A DNA stretch of 9,805 nucleotides from Bacteroidetes bacterium UBA7692 (GCA_002482725.1 DLGO01000093.1:17386-27190), one strand, 5' to 3'. Counted from the stretch's first letter, positions 1 to 7,648 are shown. The notes: generated by a model not told the origin, from the letters alone. Made by a program: numbers and translations.

Positions 1-996
1 AGTGGCGTAACATTGGAAGAGATGACCGCTCTGTTTTCAGTTTTTGCAAATAAGGGAAGATATTATAATACTGTTTTGGAAAAGGGAATGGCAAATAAGG
101 ATACAGGGCAACAGATCATAAGCCCTTCCGCTGCCTATATGGTAAATGAGATACTAAGCAGGGTCGCCCGACCCGACCTGCCCGTAAACTGGGAGGCCAG
201 CGCACACCTGCCTCGGATAGCATGGAAAACAGGTACCAGCTATGGCCGCAGGGATGCATGGAGCATTGGCTATAATAAGCGGTATACAGTTGGCGTATGG
301 ATTGGCAACTTTTCGGGAGAGGGGGTACAGGAATTGAATGGCGCGGCCATCGCCACACCGCTTTTGTTTAAAATATTTAATACGATAGACTACAACTCGT
401 CCAACGAGTGGTTTGCTATGCCCAAGGAAGCGGGTATACGCTGGGTGGGCAATGCCACTGGCAAGCTACCCGGCGAGCATTGCAGTAACCCTGTGATGGA
501 TGCTTATATACCCATGGTATCGCCTACCAAAACCTGTGAACACAGCATGGAAGTAGCGGTGAGTGCTGATGAGAAAATATCGTATTGCCCAAACTGCATG
601 CCCGATGCCGGATATAAGAAAAAGATATACAGTAATACCGAACCCGAAATGCAGTCTTACTTCGAGGAGCACAGGATAGCGTATGATAAAATACCTCCGC
701 ACAATCCACTGTGCGAAAGGGTGTTTACCGATGGCGCACCGGAGATAACTTCGCCCAACAACAATGCCGAATACCTGATAGATGCGGCCGATGTGCAGCC
801 CATCATGCTGGCATGCCATGTTACAGCCGATGCCAAAAAGCTATTCTGGTTTGTAGATAATAAGCCCATAGCCACAGTAGCAGCAGGTAATAAAGTATTT
901 TTTACCCCTACAGAGGGCAGCCACAAAATATCCTGTACGGATGACAAAGGCAGGAACAGCAATGTTTACATCAAGGTACGATTTGTAAAAATGTAA
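1..996 (+). CDS. pbpC: Penicillin-binding protein 1C, C-terminal part (5' end outside window)
   Basis: This is the last 331 residues of a bifunctional murein glycosyltransferase/transpeptidase that acts in the periplasm on peptidoglycan. The frame is open from base 1, so the gene begins upstream; the glycosyltransferase domain and the SxxK and SxN motifs are not visible. What is seen is the transpeptidase KTG box, read as WKTGTSYGRRDAW, with KTGTS at bases 226-240, followed by GVWIGNFSGEG, both typical of class A PBPs. After the catalytic domain comes a cysteine-containing linker (Cys codons at 481, 535, 586, 595 and 712, including CPNC). From about base 739 a beta-rich tail follows (PEITSPNNNAEYLI to the end) that fits the PBP1C C-terminal domain (BiPBP_C family). 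That tail separates PBP1C from PBP1A/1B. The stop is TAA at 994-996, and guaB has its own promoter, so co-transcription is not needed. The family call is strong; the gene symbol is by analogy with E. coli. Confidence 0.9.
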   Translation, partial: SGVTLEEMTALFSVFANKGRYYNTVLEKGMANKDTGQQIISPSAAYMVNEILSRVARPDLPVNWEASAHLPRIAWKTGTSYGRRDAWSIGYNKRYTVGVWIGNFSGEGVQELNGAAIATPLLFKIFNTIDYNSSNEWFAMPKEAGIRWVGNATGKLPGEHCSNPVMDAYIPMVSPTKTCEHSMEVAVSADEKISYCPNCMPDAGYKKKIYSNTEPEMQSYFEEHRIAYDKIPPHNPLCERVFTDGAPEITSPNNNAEYLIDAADVQPIMLACHVTADAKKLFWFVDNKPIATVAAGNKVFFTPTEGSHKISCTDDKGRNSNVYIKVRFVKM

Positions 997-1051
997 GCGT
1001 ATCGGCTTTCATAATTTGCAAAAAATGAAAATTAAGTGGGATGAAAATCAA

Positions 1052-1088
1052 TTTGTAGTAGGCAAAATGTAGCTAATTTTTATATTTG
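1052..1088 (+). promoter_or_regulatory. Candidate promoter of guaB (Bacteroidota type)
   Basis: A perfect TAnnTTTG box (TATATTTG) lies at 1081-1088, only 3 nt before the guaB ATG at 1092. A TTTG that could serve as the -33 element is at 1052-1055, but the 25-nt spacer is longer than usual. An overlapping one-mismatch box, TAATTTTT at 1074-1081, has an 18-nt spacer to the same TTTG. Either choice puts the transcription start within a few bases of the ATG. Confidence 0.6.
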
Positions 1089-1091
1089 CAC

Positions 1092-2576
1092 ATGGCAATC
1101 AAAAATTCTACCGACGATAACAAGTTTGGCTACGAAGGGATAACATTTGATGATGTTTTACTGGTCCCTGCTTTCTCTGATATTTTACCGCGCGATGTTT
1201 CTATCAAAACCCGCCTGACCCGCAACCTGGAAATCAACATTCCATTGGTATCGGCTGCCATGGATACGGTTACAGAATCTAATCTGGCCATAGCTATAGC
1301 GCGCGAGGGTGGTATCGGCTTCCTGCACAAGAACATGAGCATAGAAAAGCAGGCAGAAATGGTGCGCAAGGTAAAGCGTGCTGACTCCGGCCTTATCATA
1401 GACCCGCTTACATTATCTGAAAACTCTACAGTAGGCGATGCACAAAAGATAATGCGCGAGCATAAGATTGGCGGCATACCTATCGTAAACAAAAGCGGCA
1501 TATTGGTGGGAATCCTGACCAACCGTGATTTACGTTTCGAGAAGAATACCGCGCGCAAGGTACAGGATGTAATGACTACAGAAAACCTGATAACTGCCGC
1601 AGTAGGCACAGACCTGAAGCAAGCCGAGAAAATACTGGAGAAATACAAGATTGAGAAGTTGCCTGTTACGGATAAAAAAGGCAAGCTGGTAGGTTTGATT
1701 ACCTACAAGGATATACTGAAACTAAAAAGCCACCCGAATGCAGCAAAAGACAACCATGGTAGGTTGCTTTGCGGAGCAGCAGTAGGTGTAACGGCAGATA
1801 TAAATGACCGTATAGCTGCATTGGTAGCAGTAGGCGTAGACGTAGTATGTATAGATACGGCACACGGTCACTCTAAGGGAGTGCTGGGTGTAGTGAAGAA
1901 AACCAAGCAGACATTCAAAACCCTTGAGATAGTGGCAGGTAACGTGGCTACTGCCGCAGGTGCCAAAGCCCTGATAGATGCAGGAGTAGATGGTGTGAAA
2001 GTGGGAGTGGGGCCTGGCTCTATATGCACCACGCGCATAGTGGCAGGTGTAGGTGTGCCACAACTAACAGCTATATACGAAGCAAGCAAAACTGCTAAGA
2101 AGGCTGGTGTGCCGATAATAGCTGATGGTGGTATCAGGTATACCGGTGATATAGTAAAGGCAATAGCAGCGGGAGCTGACACCGTAATGGCAGGAAGCAT
2201 TTTTGCCGGAACAGACGAAAGCCCGGGCGAAACGATCATATATGAGGGAAGGCGCTTTAAGTCTTACCGTGGCATGGGTAGCGTAGAGGCTATGCAGGAA
2301 GGTTCTAAAGATAGGTACTTTCAGGATGTGGAAGATGATATCAAAAAGCTGGTACCGGAAGGTATAGTAGGCCGGGTGCCACAAAAAGGCAGCGTAGCAG
2401 ATGTACTATACCAGTATGTTGGCGGACTAAGGGCCGGTATGGGCTACTGCGGTGCCAAGGATATAAAAACATTGCAGCAGGCGCAGTTTGTACGCATTAC
2501 CAGTGCAGGTATGCAGGAAAGCCACCCGCACGATGTGAGCATCACCAAGGAATCACCTAACTATTCAAGAAAATAA
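1092..2576 (+). CDS. guaB: Inosine-5'-monophosphate dehydrogenase
   Basis: This cytosolic enzyme oxidises IMP to XMP with NAD+, the first committed step of GMP synthesis. At 494 residues it has the normal bacterial length. The (beta/alpha)8 barrel begins with YEGITFDDVLLVPAFS and is interrupted by a tandem CBS (Bateman) pair at about residues 95-210. The active-site loop reads GPGSICTTRIVAGVGVPQ, with the nucleophile Cys312. The flap carries the catalytic Arg408-Tyr409 pair in DRYFQD, and the end ESHPHDVSITKESPNY is a family hallmark. I chose the ATG at 1092; a TTG two codons upstream (1086) is in frame but lies inside the promoter box. One small oddity is Gln431 in GRVPQKG, where E. coli has Tyr in the corresponding GRVAYKG. 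It is probably co-transcribed with pheS, since no terminator or promoter box is visible in the gap between them. Confidence 0.97.
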   Translation: MAIKNSTDDNKFGYEGITFDDVLLVPAFSDILPRDVSIKTRLTRNLEINIPLVSAAMDTVTESNLAIAIAREGGIGFLHKNMSIEKQAEMVRKVKRADSGLIIDPLTLSENSTVGDAQKIMREHKIGGIPIVNKSGILVGILTNRDLRFEKNTARKVQDVMTTENLITAAVGTDLKQAEKILEKYKIEKLPVTDKKGKLVGLITYKDILKLKSHPNAAKDNHGRLLCGAAVGVTADINDRIAALVAVGVDVVCIDTAHGHSKGVLGVVKKTKQTFKTLEIVAGNVATAAGAKALIDAGVDGVKVGVGPGSICTTRIVAGVGVPQLTAIYEASKTAKKAGVPIIADGGIRYTGDIVKAIAAGADTVMAGSIFAGTDESPGETIIYEGRRFKSYRGMGSVEAMQEGSKDRYFQDVEDDIKKLVPEGIVGRVPQKGSVADVLYQYVGGLRAGMGYCGAKDIKTLQQAQFVRITSAGMQESHPHDVSITKESPNYSRK

Positions 2577-2637
2577 TTCGCAACTTAGCGATAGCGTAAG
2601 GGCAGGTATGTTGCCTGTAGGATATAAAAAGAAGCAA

Positions 2638-3678
2638 ATGGAAGTTAAATCGGCATTCGAAAAGGCGAATGACATATTGGAGGAAATAAAAACAGCTACA
2701 CCTGCCAATGCAGATGAGCTGGAAGCATTCCGCATAAAGTATATCGGCTCTAAAGGGATTTTGAAGGAGCTTTTTGGCGCTATGGGCACTTTGCCAAATG
2801 AGCAAAAGAAAGACTACGGGCAATTGATGAATACCCTGAAAGCTGCTGCCGAGGAAAAGGTAGAACAGCTGAAAGAGTCATTTACCAAAGGAGAAGCCAA
2901 ATCCAGTGCGCAGGAAGTTGACTTAACCGCACCGGCATATTCCCTTGCATTGGGTACGCGCCATCCTATCAGCATAGTGCGCAACAAGATGATAGAGATA
3001 TTTGGCCGTATAGGTTTTGTGGTGGCAGAGGGACCGGAAATAGAAGACGATTGGCACAATTTTACAGCACTGAATACTCCGGAAGACCATCCGGCCCGTG
3101 ATATGCAGGACACCTTCTTCCTTACAGAAGATATGCAGAACATGCTGCGCTCGCAAACATCTACTGTGCAGATAAGGATGATGGAATCGCAAAAACCACC
3201 TATCCGTTATATATTCCCGGGGCGTGTTTATAGAAATGAAACTATTTCTGCCAGGGCGCATTGTACTTTCCACCAGGTAGAGGGTTTGTTTATAGATGAA
3301 AGCGTCTCGTTCGCCGACCTGAAACAAACCATGCTTTACTTTGCTCAGGAAATGTTTGGCAAAAATGTAGAGGTGCGTTTCCGTCCGTCATTCTTCCCGT
3401 TTACCGAACCAAGCGCAGAGATTGATATCAGCTGCTTTGTATGCGACGGGGTAGGTTGCCCGGTGTGCAAGCACAGTGGCTGGGTTGAGATAGGCGGCTG
3501 TGGCATGGTAGACCCTGCTGTATTGGAAAACTGTAAGATAGACTCCAACAAATACTCGGGTTTTGCATTTGGAATGGGCATAGAGCGCATCACCATGTTA
3601 AAATTCCGTATAAACGATTTGCGCCTGTTCTTTGAGAACGATGTGCGCTTCCTGCGTCAGTTTGAGGGAGTTATCTAG
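2638..3678 (+). CDS. pheS: Phenylalanine--tRNA ligase alpha subunit
   Basis: This is the catalytic subunit of the (alpha-beta)2 enzyme that charges tRNA-Phe. It has 346 residues from the chosen start. The first ~85 residues are charged and helical, as expected for the tRNA-binding coiled-coil arm. Class II motif 2 is seen as GRVYRNETISARAHCTFHQVEG (about 195-216) and motif 3 as GFAFGMGIERITML (308-321), before the usual ending FFENDVRFLRQFEGVI. Four cysteines at 266, 269, 274 and 277 (CFVCDGVGCPVC) form a zinc-knuckle-like insert that many bacterial PheS proteins share. An earlier in-frame ATG at 2608 would add MLPVGYKKKQ. I prefer 2638 because an A-rich stretch precedes it and the resulting length is normal. 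The gap to guaB is 61 nt with no promoter box, so the two probably share a transcript. The partner pheT is not next to it. Confidence 0.96.
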   Translation: MEVKSAFEKANDILEEIKTATPANADELEAFRIKYIGSKGILKELFGAMGTLPNEQKKDYGQLMNTLKAAAEEKVEQLKESFTKGEAKSSAQEVDLTAPAYSLALGTRHPISIVRNKMIEIFGRIGFVVAEGPEIEDDWHNFTALNTPEDHPARDMQDTFFLTEDMQNMLRSQTSTVQIRMMESQKPPIRYIFPGRVYRNETISARAHCTFHQVEGLFIDESVSFADLKQTMLYFAQEMFGKNVEVRFRPSFFPFTEPSAEIDISCFVCDGVGCPVCKHSGWVEIGGCGMVDPAVLENCKIDSNKYSGFAFGMGIERITMLKFRINDLRLFFENDVRFLRQFEGVI

Positions 3679-3742
3679 TTTTCAATAGCTTATAAACTGA
3701 ATCTTTTATATAATCTGCTGATAGGGCAGGGGTGCTAAACCC

Positions 3743-3771
3743 TTGAATTGCCTATTAAATTCTTATTTTTG
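3743..3771 (+). promoter_or_regulatory. Candidate promoter of the dihydrouridine synthase gene
   Basis: TTG at 3743-3745 and TATTTTTG at 3764-3771 (a perfect TAnnTTTG) are separated by 18 nt, close to the ideal Bacteroidota arrangement. Transcription would start around 3775-3778, immediately before the TTG start codon at 3779. A 7-bp hairpin (3727-3733 with 3739-3745, one G-T pair) overlaps the -33 element. Confidence 0.65.
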
Positions 3772-3778
3772 TAACGTT

Positions 3779-4822
3779 TTGATACGAATAGCACATATAG
3801 AGTTACCGGACTCACCGCTTTTGCTTGCTCCTATGGAGGATGTGAGCGACCCGCCTTTCCGCCACCTTTGCAAAAAGTACGGTGCCGATATGCTCTATAC
3901 TGAGTTTATATCATCGGACGGACTCATCCGCGATGCAGAAAAAAGCACCAAGAAGCTGGACATATTTGATGATGAGCGACCTGTGGGCATACAGATATTT
4001 GGCGGGGAAGAGGATCCGATGGTGCGCAGCGCAGCTATAGTGGAGGCTGCAGGGCCAGAGCTTTTGGACATTAACTACGGCTGCCCGGTGAAGAATGTGG
4101 TATGCCGTAATGCGGGCTCCGGTATATTGCGCGATATAGATAAAATGATAAGCCTGACCGCTGCTGTGGTAAAGGCAACCAACCTACCAGTAACGGTGAA
4201 GACGCGTTTGGGTTGGGACGATAGTTCGATAAGAATAGTGGAAGTAGCAGAGCGTCTGCAGGATGTGGGTGTGCAGGCACTATCCATACACTGCCGCACA
4301 CGCCACCAGATGTACACCGGCCGTGCCGACTGGAGCTGGATAACCAAAGTAAAGAATAACCCACGTATTAAGATTCCGATTTTCGGAAACGGGGATGTGG
4401 ATACGCCTGAGCGGGCAAAAGAGATGCTGGATACATATGGCGCAGATGGCGTAATGATTGGCCGTGCAGCTATAGGCTACCCGTGGATATTCCGCGAGGT
4501 AAGGCACTTTCTGGATACAGGCACACACCTTGCTCCGCCCACATTGGAAGAGCGACTGTACGCCTGCAAAGAGCACCTGAACCGCTCGCTGCAATGGAAG
4601 AGCGGAAAGCTGGGCATACTGGAAATGCGCAGGCACTATGGCCCATACTTTAAAGGATTGGAAAATGTAAAGATGTTCCGCTCGCGCCTGGTACAGGCCG
4701 ACAGCAGGGAGGATATATATGCCATACTGGATGAACTACAGGAATACTATACCAAGAACCTGCATCTGGTAAAATATTCTGCCGAAAGGATAATAGAAGG
4801 CGCTAACTACGAAGACGCATAG
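3779..4822 (+). CDS. dus: tRNA-dihydrouridine synthase (DusB-like)
   Basis: This FMN-dependent enzyme reduces specific uridines in the D-loop of tRNA. From the TTG at 3779 it has 347 residues. The N-terminus IELPDSPLLLAPMEDVSDPPFR matches the first strand and FMN-binding loop of the family. NYGCPVKNVVCRNAGSGIL carries the catalytic Cys102 of the GCP motif, and PVTVKTRLGWD and FGNGDVDTPERA are further family barrel motifs, the latter followed by GADGVMIGRAAIGYPWIF. The start is unusual: no ATG occurs before the conserved block, so the options are TTG 3779 (giving an N-terminus of normal length) or TTG 3743. The latter sits inside the promoter and is therefore unlikely. The downstream oxidoreductase lies 42 nt beyond the TAG and probably shares this transcript. 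The exact tRNA position modified cannot be read from the sequence. Confidence 0.93.
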   Translation: MIRIAHIELPDSPLLLAPMEDVSDPPFRHLCKKYGADMLYTEFISSDGLIRDAEKSTKKLDIFDDERPVGIQIFGGEEDPMVRSAAIVEAAGPELLDINYGCPVKNVVCRNAGSGILRDIDKMISLTAAVVKATNLPVTVKTRLGWDDSSIRIVEVAERLQDVGVQALSIHCRTRHQMYTGRADWSWITKVKNNPRIKIPIFGNGDVDTPERAKEMLDTYGADGVMIGRAAIGYPWIFREVRHFLDTGTHLAPPTLEERLYACKEHLNRSLQWKSGKLGILEMRRHYGPYFKGLENVKMFRSRLVQADSREDIYAILDELQEYYTKNLHLVKYSAERIIEGANYEDA

Positions 4823-4864
4823 CCACTACAAAATACGCAGCATATCACAACCAATACACCCATA

Positions 4865-6079
4865 TTGATAGTAGGAGCAGGGCCGGGTGGCGCAGCATGT
4901 GCTTTATATCTGGCAAAGCTGGGCATAACATGTACTATAATAGATAAAGCTACTTTTCCCCGAGATAAGATATGTGGTGATGCCCTGAGCGGCAAGGTAG
5001 TAGAGGTGCTAAAAAAAATTGATCCTGCTTACGTAGATGAACTGGCCGCTTTTGACAAAGGCATAGGCTCATGGGGTGTGAGCTTTGTAGCCCCGAGCGG
5101 GCAAATGCTGCGGGTGCCCTTTTCTACCAACAACGCTAAGCGCAAGTATGCCCCGGGCTTCATTGCCAAAAGGATAGACTTCGATAATTTTCTGGTAGAA
5201 AGGCTGAGAGGCAATCCGCTTATAAACCTGATAGAAAATACAGAGGTAAGGGATTATACAAAGAACAAAAACGGGTTTGAGGTTAAGGCTAAAAGCGGCC
5301 AAAACTTTCAGGCATCGCTGGTAATAGCGGCAGATGGGGCTAACTCATCTTTTGCCCATAAAGTAGCGGGGCTTGAGATAGAACCCGACCATAACTGCTT
5401 TGGGCTGCGTGCCTATTACAGAAATGTGGCAGGTATGGATAAGGAGAACTTCATAGAGCTGCACTTTATAAAGAATGCGCTTCCCGGATATTTTTGGGCA
5501 TTCCCATTAGCCAATAATGAATCAAACATCGGCATCGGCATTCGTGCAGATATGCTGAAAAAGAAAAACATTAACCTTAAGAAGCTTTTTCAGGAAACGA
5601 TAGAAACACATCCCGAGTTTAAGCAACGCTTCGCCCATGCAGAAATGATAGGGGAGGTGAAACTACACGCTTTGCCGCTAGGCTCTAAGAAGCGTAAAAT
5701 ATCCGGTGATAACTATATGCTGCTGGGCGATGCAGGTATGCTGATAGACCCATTTACAGGAGAGGGAATAGGCAATGCCATGCTGAGCGGTATAATTGCC
5801 GCACAGAAGATTGCCGATTGCATGGAGCAGAATGATTTTAGCGGAGAATCAACCGCTAAATATGATGAAGCAGTATATAAGAGGCTATGGAGCGAACTGC
5901 TGTTGAGCTATAGACTTCAGCAATTGGTCAAGTTCCCCTGGCTCTTCAATTTTGTGGTGCGCAAAGCAAATAGTAACAGTACTTTGAGGGATACTATCTC
6001 TTGCATGTTCGAGGATGTAAACCTGCGTAACCGTTTTAAGGATCCGCTGTTTTATTTCAAACTTTTATTCGGCAAATAA
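4865..6079 (+). CDS. FAD-dependent oxidoreductase, geranylgeranyl-reductase family
   Basis: This is a flavoprotein of the p-hydroxybenzoate hydroxylase fold; the physiological substrate is not known. It has 404 residues from the TTG at 4865. The dinucleotide-binding motif GAGPGGAACALYLAKLG is at residues 4-20. FPRDKICGDALS (31-42) is the family signature around the flavin, VIAADGANS (153-161) is the second NAD(P)H/FAD-contact motif, and LLGDAGMLIDPFTGEGIGNAM (286-306) is the GD motif contacting the FAD ribityl chain. Relatives include prenyl-group reductases and halogenase-like or monooxygenase-like proteins of menaquinone and lipid metabolism, but nothing here singles one out. The start is doubtful: the TTG cuts into the first beta strand (ILIVGAG). 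The frame stays open for 14 more codons back to the dus TAG without any ATG, GTG, TTG or CTG. It is probably co-transcribed with dus and ends at the hairpin at 6098-6127. Confidence 0.85.
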   Translation: MIVGAGPGGAACALYLAKLGITCTIIDKATFPRDKICGDALSGKVVEVLKKIDPAYVDELAAFDKGIGSWGVSFVAPSGQMLRVPFSTNNAKRKYAPGFIAKRIDFDNFLVERLRGNPLINLIENTEVRDYTKNKNGFEVKAKSGQNFQASLVIAADGANSSFAHKVAGLEIEPDHNCFGLRAYYRNVAGMDKENFIELHFIKNALPGYFWAFPLANNESNIGIGIRADMLKKKNINLKKLFQETIETHPEFKQRFAHAEMIGEVKLHALPLGSKKRKISGDNYMLLGDAGMLIDPFTGEGIGNAMLSGIIAAQKIADCMEQNDFSGESTAKYDEAVYKRLWSELLLSYRLQQLVKFPWLFNFVVRKANSNSTLRDTISCMFEDVNLRNRFKDPLFYFKLLFGK

Positions 6080-6097
6080 TACCAGCTAGATAAAACA

Positions 6098-6127
6098 AAA
6101 ATACCCATGGATAACCACGGGTATTTT
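6098..6127. terminator. Bidirectional hairpin terminator between convergent genes
   Basis: The 13-nt arms 6098-6110 (AAAATACCCATGG) and 6115-6127 (CCACGGGTATTTT) enclose a 4-nt loop. There is one A-C mismatch on the + strand, which becomes a G-U pair in the - strand RNA. The A/T ends supply a U tract in both directions. It lies 18 nt after the oxidoreductase stop and 24 nt past the dehydrogenase stop, so it can end both transcripts. Confidence 0.85.
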
Positions 6128-6151
6128 CTATTGAATTCCAATTTGCAAGCA

Positions 6152-7585
6152 TTATGGGAATATACCCAAAGCTGCATAAGCATTCTTGATTTTGTTGATA
6201 GATAAGGCGAAGGCTGCGGTACGCAGATCTTTTACATTATTCTGGAATTTGAACTCGCGAATATCCCTGTAGGCATTTATCATGGTATCTTCCAAACCGG
6301 AGTTTACTAGATCAATTTCATCGGCACCGTGTATCAATAGGTCTGCACGTTCTTTAGAGATTCTTTTGCCAGTTAACTCTTCCACCAGGCTGATAAAGTT
6401 GCGCTGAGAACCTTCCTCATGGCGTTTTTGCAAACGGCCAAAACGAACGTGGCTCAGGTTTTTTAGCCATTCGAAATAACTTACTGTAACACCACCAGCG
6501 TTGCAATAGATATCAGGAATAATCAAAACACCTTTCTGCAACAGTATCTCTTCGGCGGCCGGAGTTATTGGGCCGTTTGCCGCTTCTGCTATGATCCTTG
6601 CTTTAATGTTTGGAGCATTTTCTTCGGTAATAACTTTCTCCAAGGCAGCAGGTATCAATATATCGCACTCCATCTCCAATGCATCGGAGTTTTTCTCCAA
6701 TGTAGTAGAATTCGGGTAGCCCAATATTTTGCCGGTCTCCTTACGGAAAGCCAAAACAGCATCTATATCAAAGCCATTCTTATCATAAATAGCACCTTCG
6801 GATTCTGCTATGCAAATAACTTTTGCACCATAAGTGCTGATGATTTTGGCAGTATTGTAACCCACGTTTCCAAGACCTTGCACTATTACGGTTTTGCCCT
6901 CAAGTCCTATACCGAGGCCAAGTGCCGCCATATCGTCCTGATAGCTGCAAACCTCGCTCAATGCATATACTACACCACGACCTGTAGCTTCTGTGCGGCC
7001 TTTTATACCATTCAGGTGGACCGGCTTACCGGTAACACAAGCGTAAGCATTTACCTCGTTGCTGTTCAATGATGCATAGGTGTCTACTACCCAGCCCATT
7101 TCGCGTTCGCCGGTACCATAGTCAGGAGCCGGTACATCCAGTCCCGGGCCTATCAGGTTTTTCTTCCAAAGCTCGTAGGTGTACCTGCGGGTTATGGCTT
7201 CCAAAACTTCTACAGGCGTATTGCGTGGGCTGATTTTGATACCGCCCTTGGCTCCGCCAAAAGGCACATCTACTATGGCACATTTATAGGTCATAAGCGC
7301 GGCAAGCGCCATCACTTCGTCCTGGTCTACATGCAGGCTATACCTGATACCACCTTTGGTAGGCATGCGGTGATGGGAGTGCTGCACCCTATATGCTTCT
7401 ATTACCTTTACCTCATTGCCATAGCGCACAGGGAAGTGCATTTTGTAGATACTATTGCAAATTTTGATTTGGTTCAACAATCCCGGATCACAATCAGTGA
7501 ATGGTGATGCCTTGTCGAAATAATATGATACGCTCTGGGAAAAGGATAATTCCCTGAGGTTTAATTCCTGTTGTTCATCTGACAT
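6152..7585 (-). CDS. Glu/Leu/Phe/Val-type amino acid dehydrogenase (probable glutamate dehydrogenase)
   Basis: This enzyme family catalyses reversible oxidative deamination of an amino acid, most likely glutamate to 2-oxoglutarate and ammonium, in the cytosol. It has 477 residues from the ATG at 7585. Three lysines are visible in the order and spacing of hexameric glutamate dehydrogenases: Lys77 in MPTKGGIRY, Lys101 in MTYKCAIVDVPFGG, and catalytic Lys113 in FGGAKGG. Asp155 lies in APDYGTGERE. The Rossmann fingerprint is VIVQGLGNVG (233-242). The acidic residues after the second strand (IAESEG, 259-264) hint at NAD use, but this is weak. NAGGVTVSYFEW (362-373) is the C-terminal family motif. 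The segment at about 385-425 makes it longer than the common ~420-residue members. The start is supported by an A-rich upstream stretch. It is a single-gene unit, convergent with the oxidoreductase, with its own candidate promoter and nearby palindromes. Confidence 0.93.
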   Translation of the reverse strand: MSDEQQELNLRELSFSQSVSYYFDKASPFTDCDPGLLNQIKICNSIYKMHFPVRYGNEVKVIEAYRVQHSHHRMPTKGGIRYSLHVDQDEVMALAALMTYKCAIVDVPFGGAKGGIKISPRNTPVEVLEAITRRYTYELWKKNLIGPGLDVPAPDYGTGEREMGWVVDTYASLNSNEVNAYACVTGKPVHLNGIKGRTEATGRGVVYALSEVCSYQDDMAALGLGIGLEGKTVIVQGLGNVGYNTAKIISTYGAKVICIAESEGAIYDKNGFDIDAVLAFRKETGKILGYPNSTTLEKNSDALEMECDILIPAALEKVITEENAPNIKARIIAEAANGPITPAAEEILLQKGVLIIPDIYCNAGGVTVSYFEWLKNLSHVRFGRLQKRHEEGSQRNFISLVEELTGKRISKERADLLIHGADEIDLVNSGLEDTMINAYRDIREFKFQNNVKDLRTAAFALSINKIKNAYAALGIFP

Positions 7586-7648
7586 AATCTACTTTTTTCT
7601 GTTCTGTTTGATTAATTAATAATTGAATTCCCGTTCAACTCTGTGCCA

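Noticed and set aside
466..819. Open frame on the - strand inside the PBP1C gene
   Set aside because: It lies fully antisense to a clear conserved gene, has no family-like motifs and no promoter; it is a shadow of the codon pattern.
1007..1030. TTTCAT...ATGAAA inverted repeat after the PBP1C gene, tested as terminator
   Set aside because: Six weak A/T-rich pairs with a 12-nt loop and no T tract; too unstable to call.
1868..2239. 123-codon - strand frame inside guaB, rich in Ala/Pro/Thr/Val
   Set aside because: Antisense to the catalytic core of guaB; the low-complexity composition is what reversed guaB codons give.
2585..2605. Possible hairpin between guaB and pheS (CTTA...TAAG)
   Set aside because: Only four pairs form before a G-G clash, and no T run follows, so it is not a credible terminator or attenuator.
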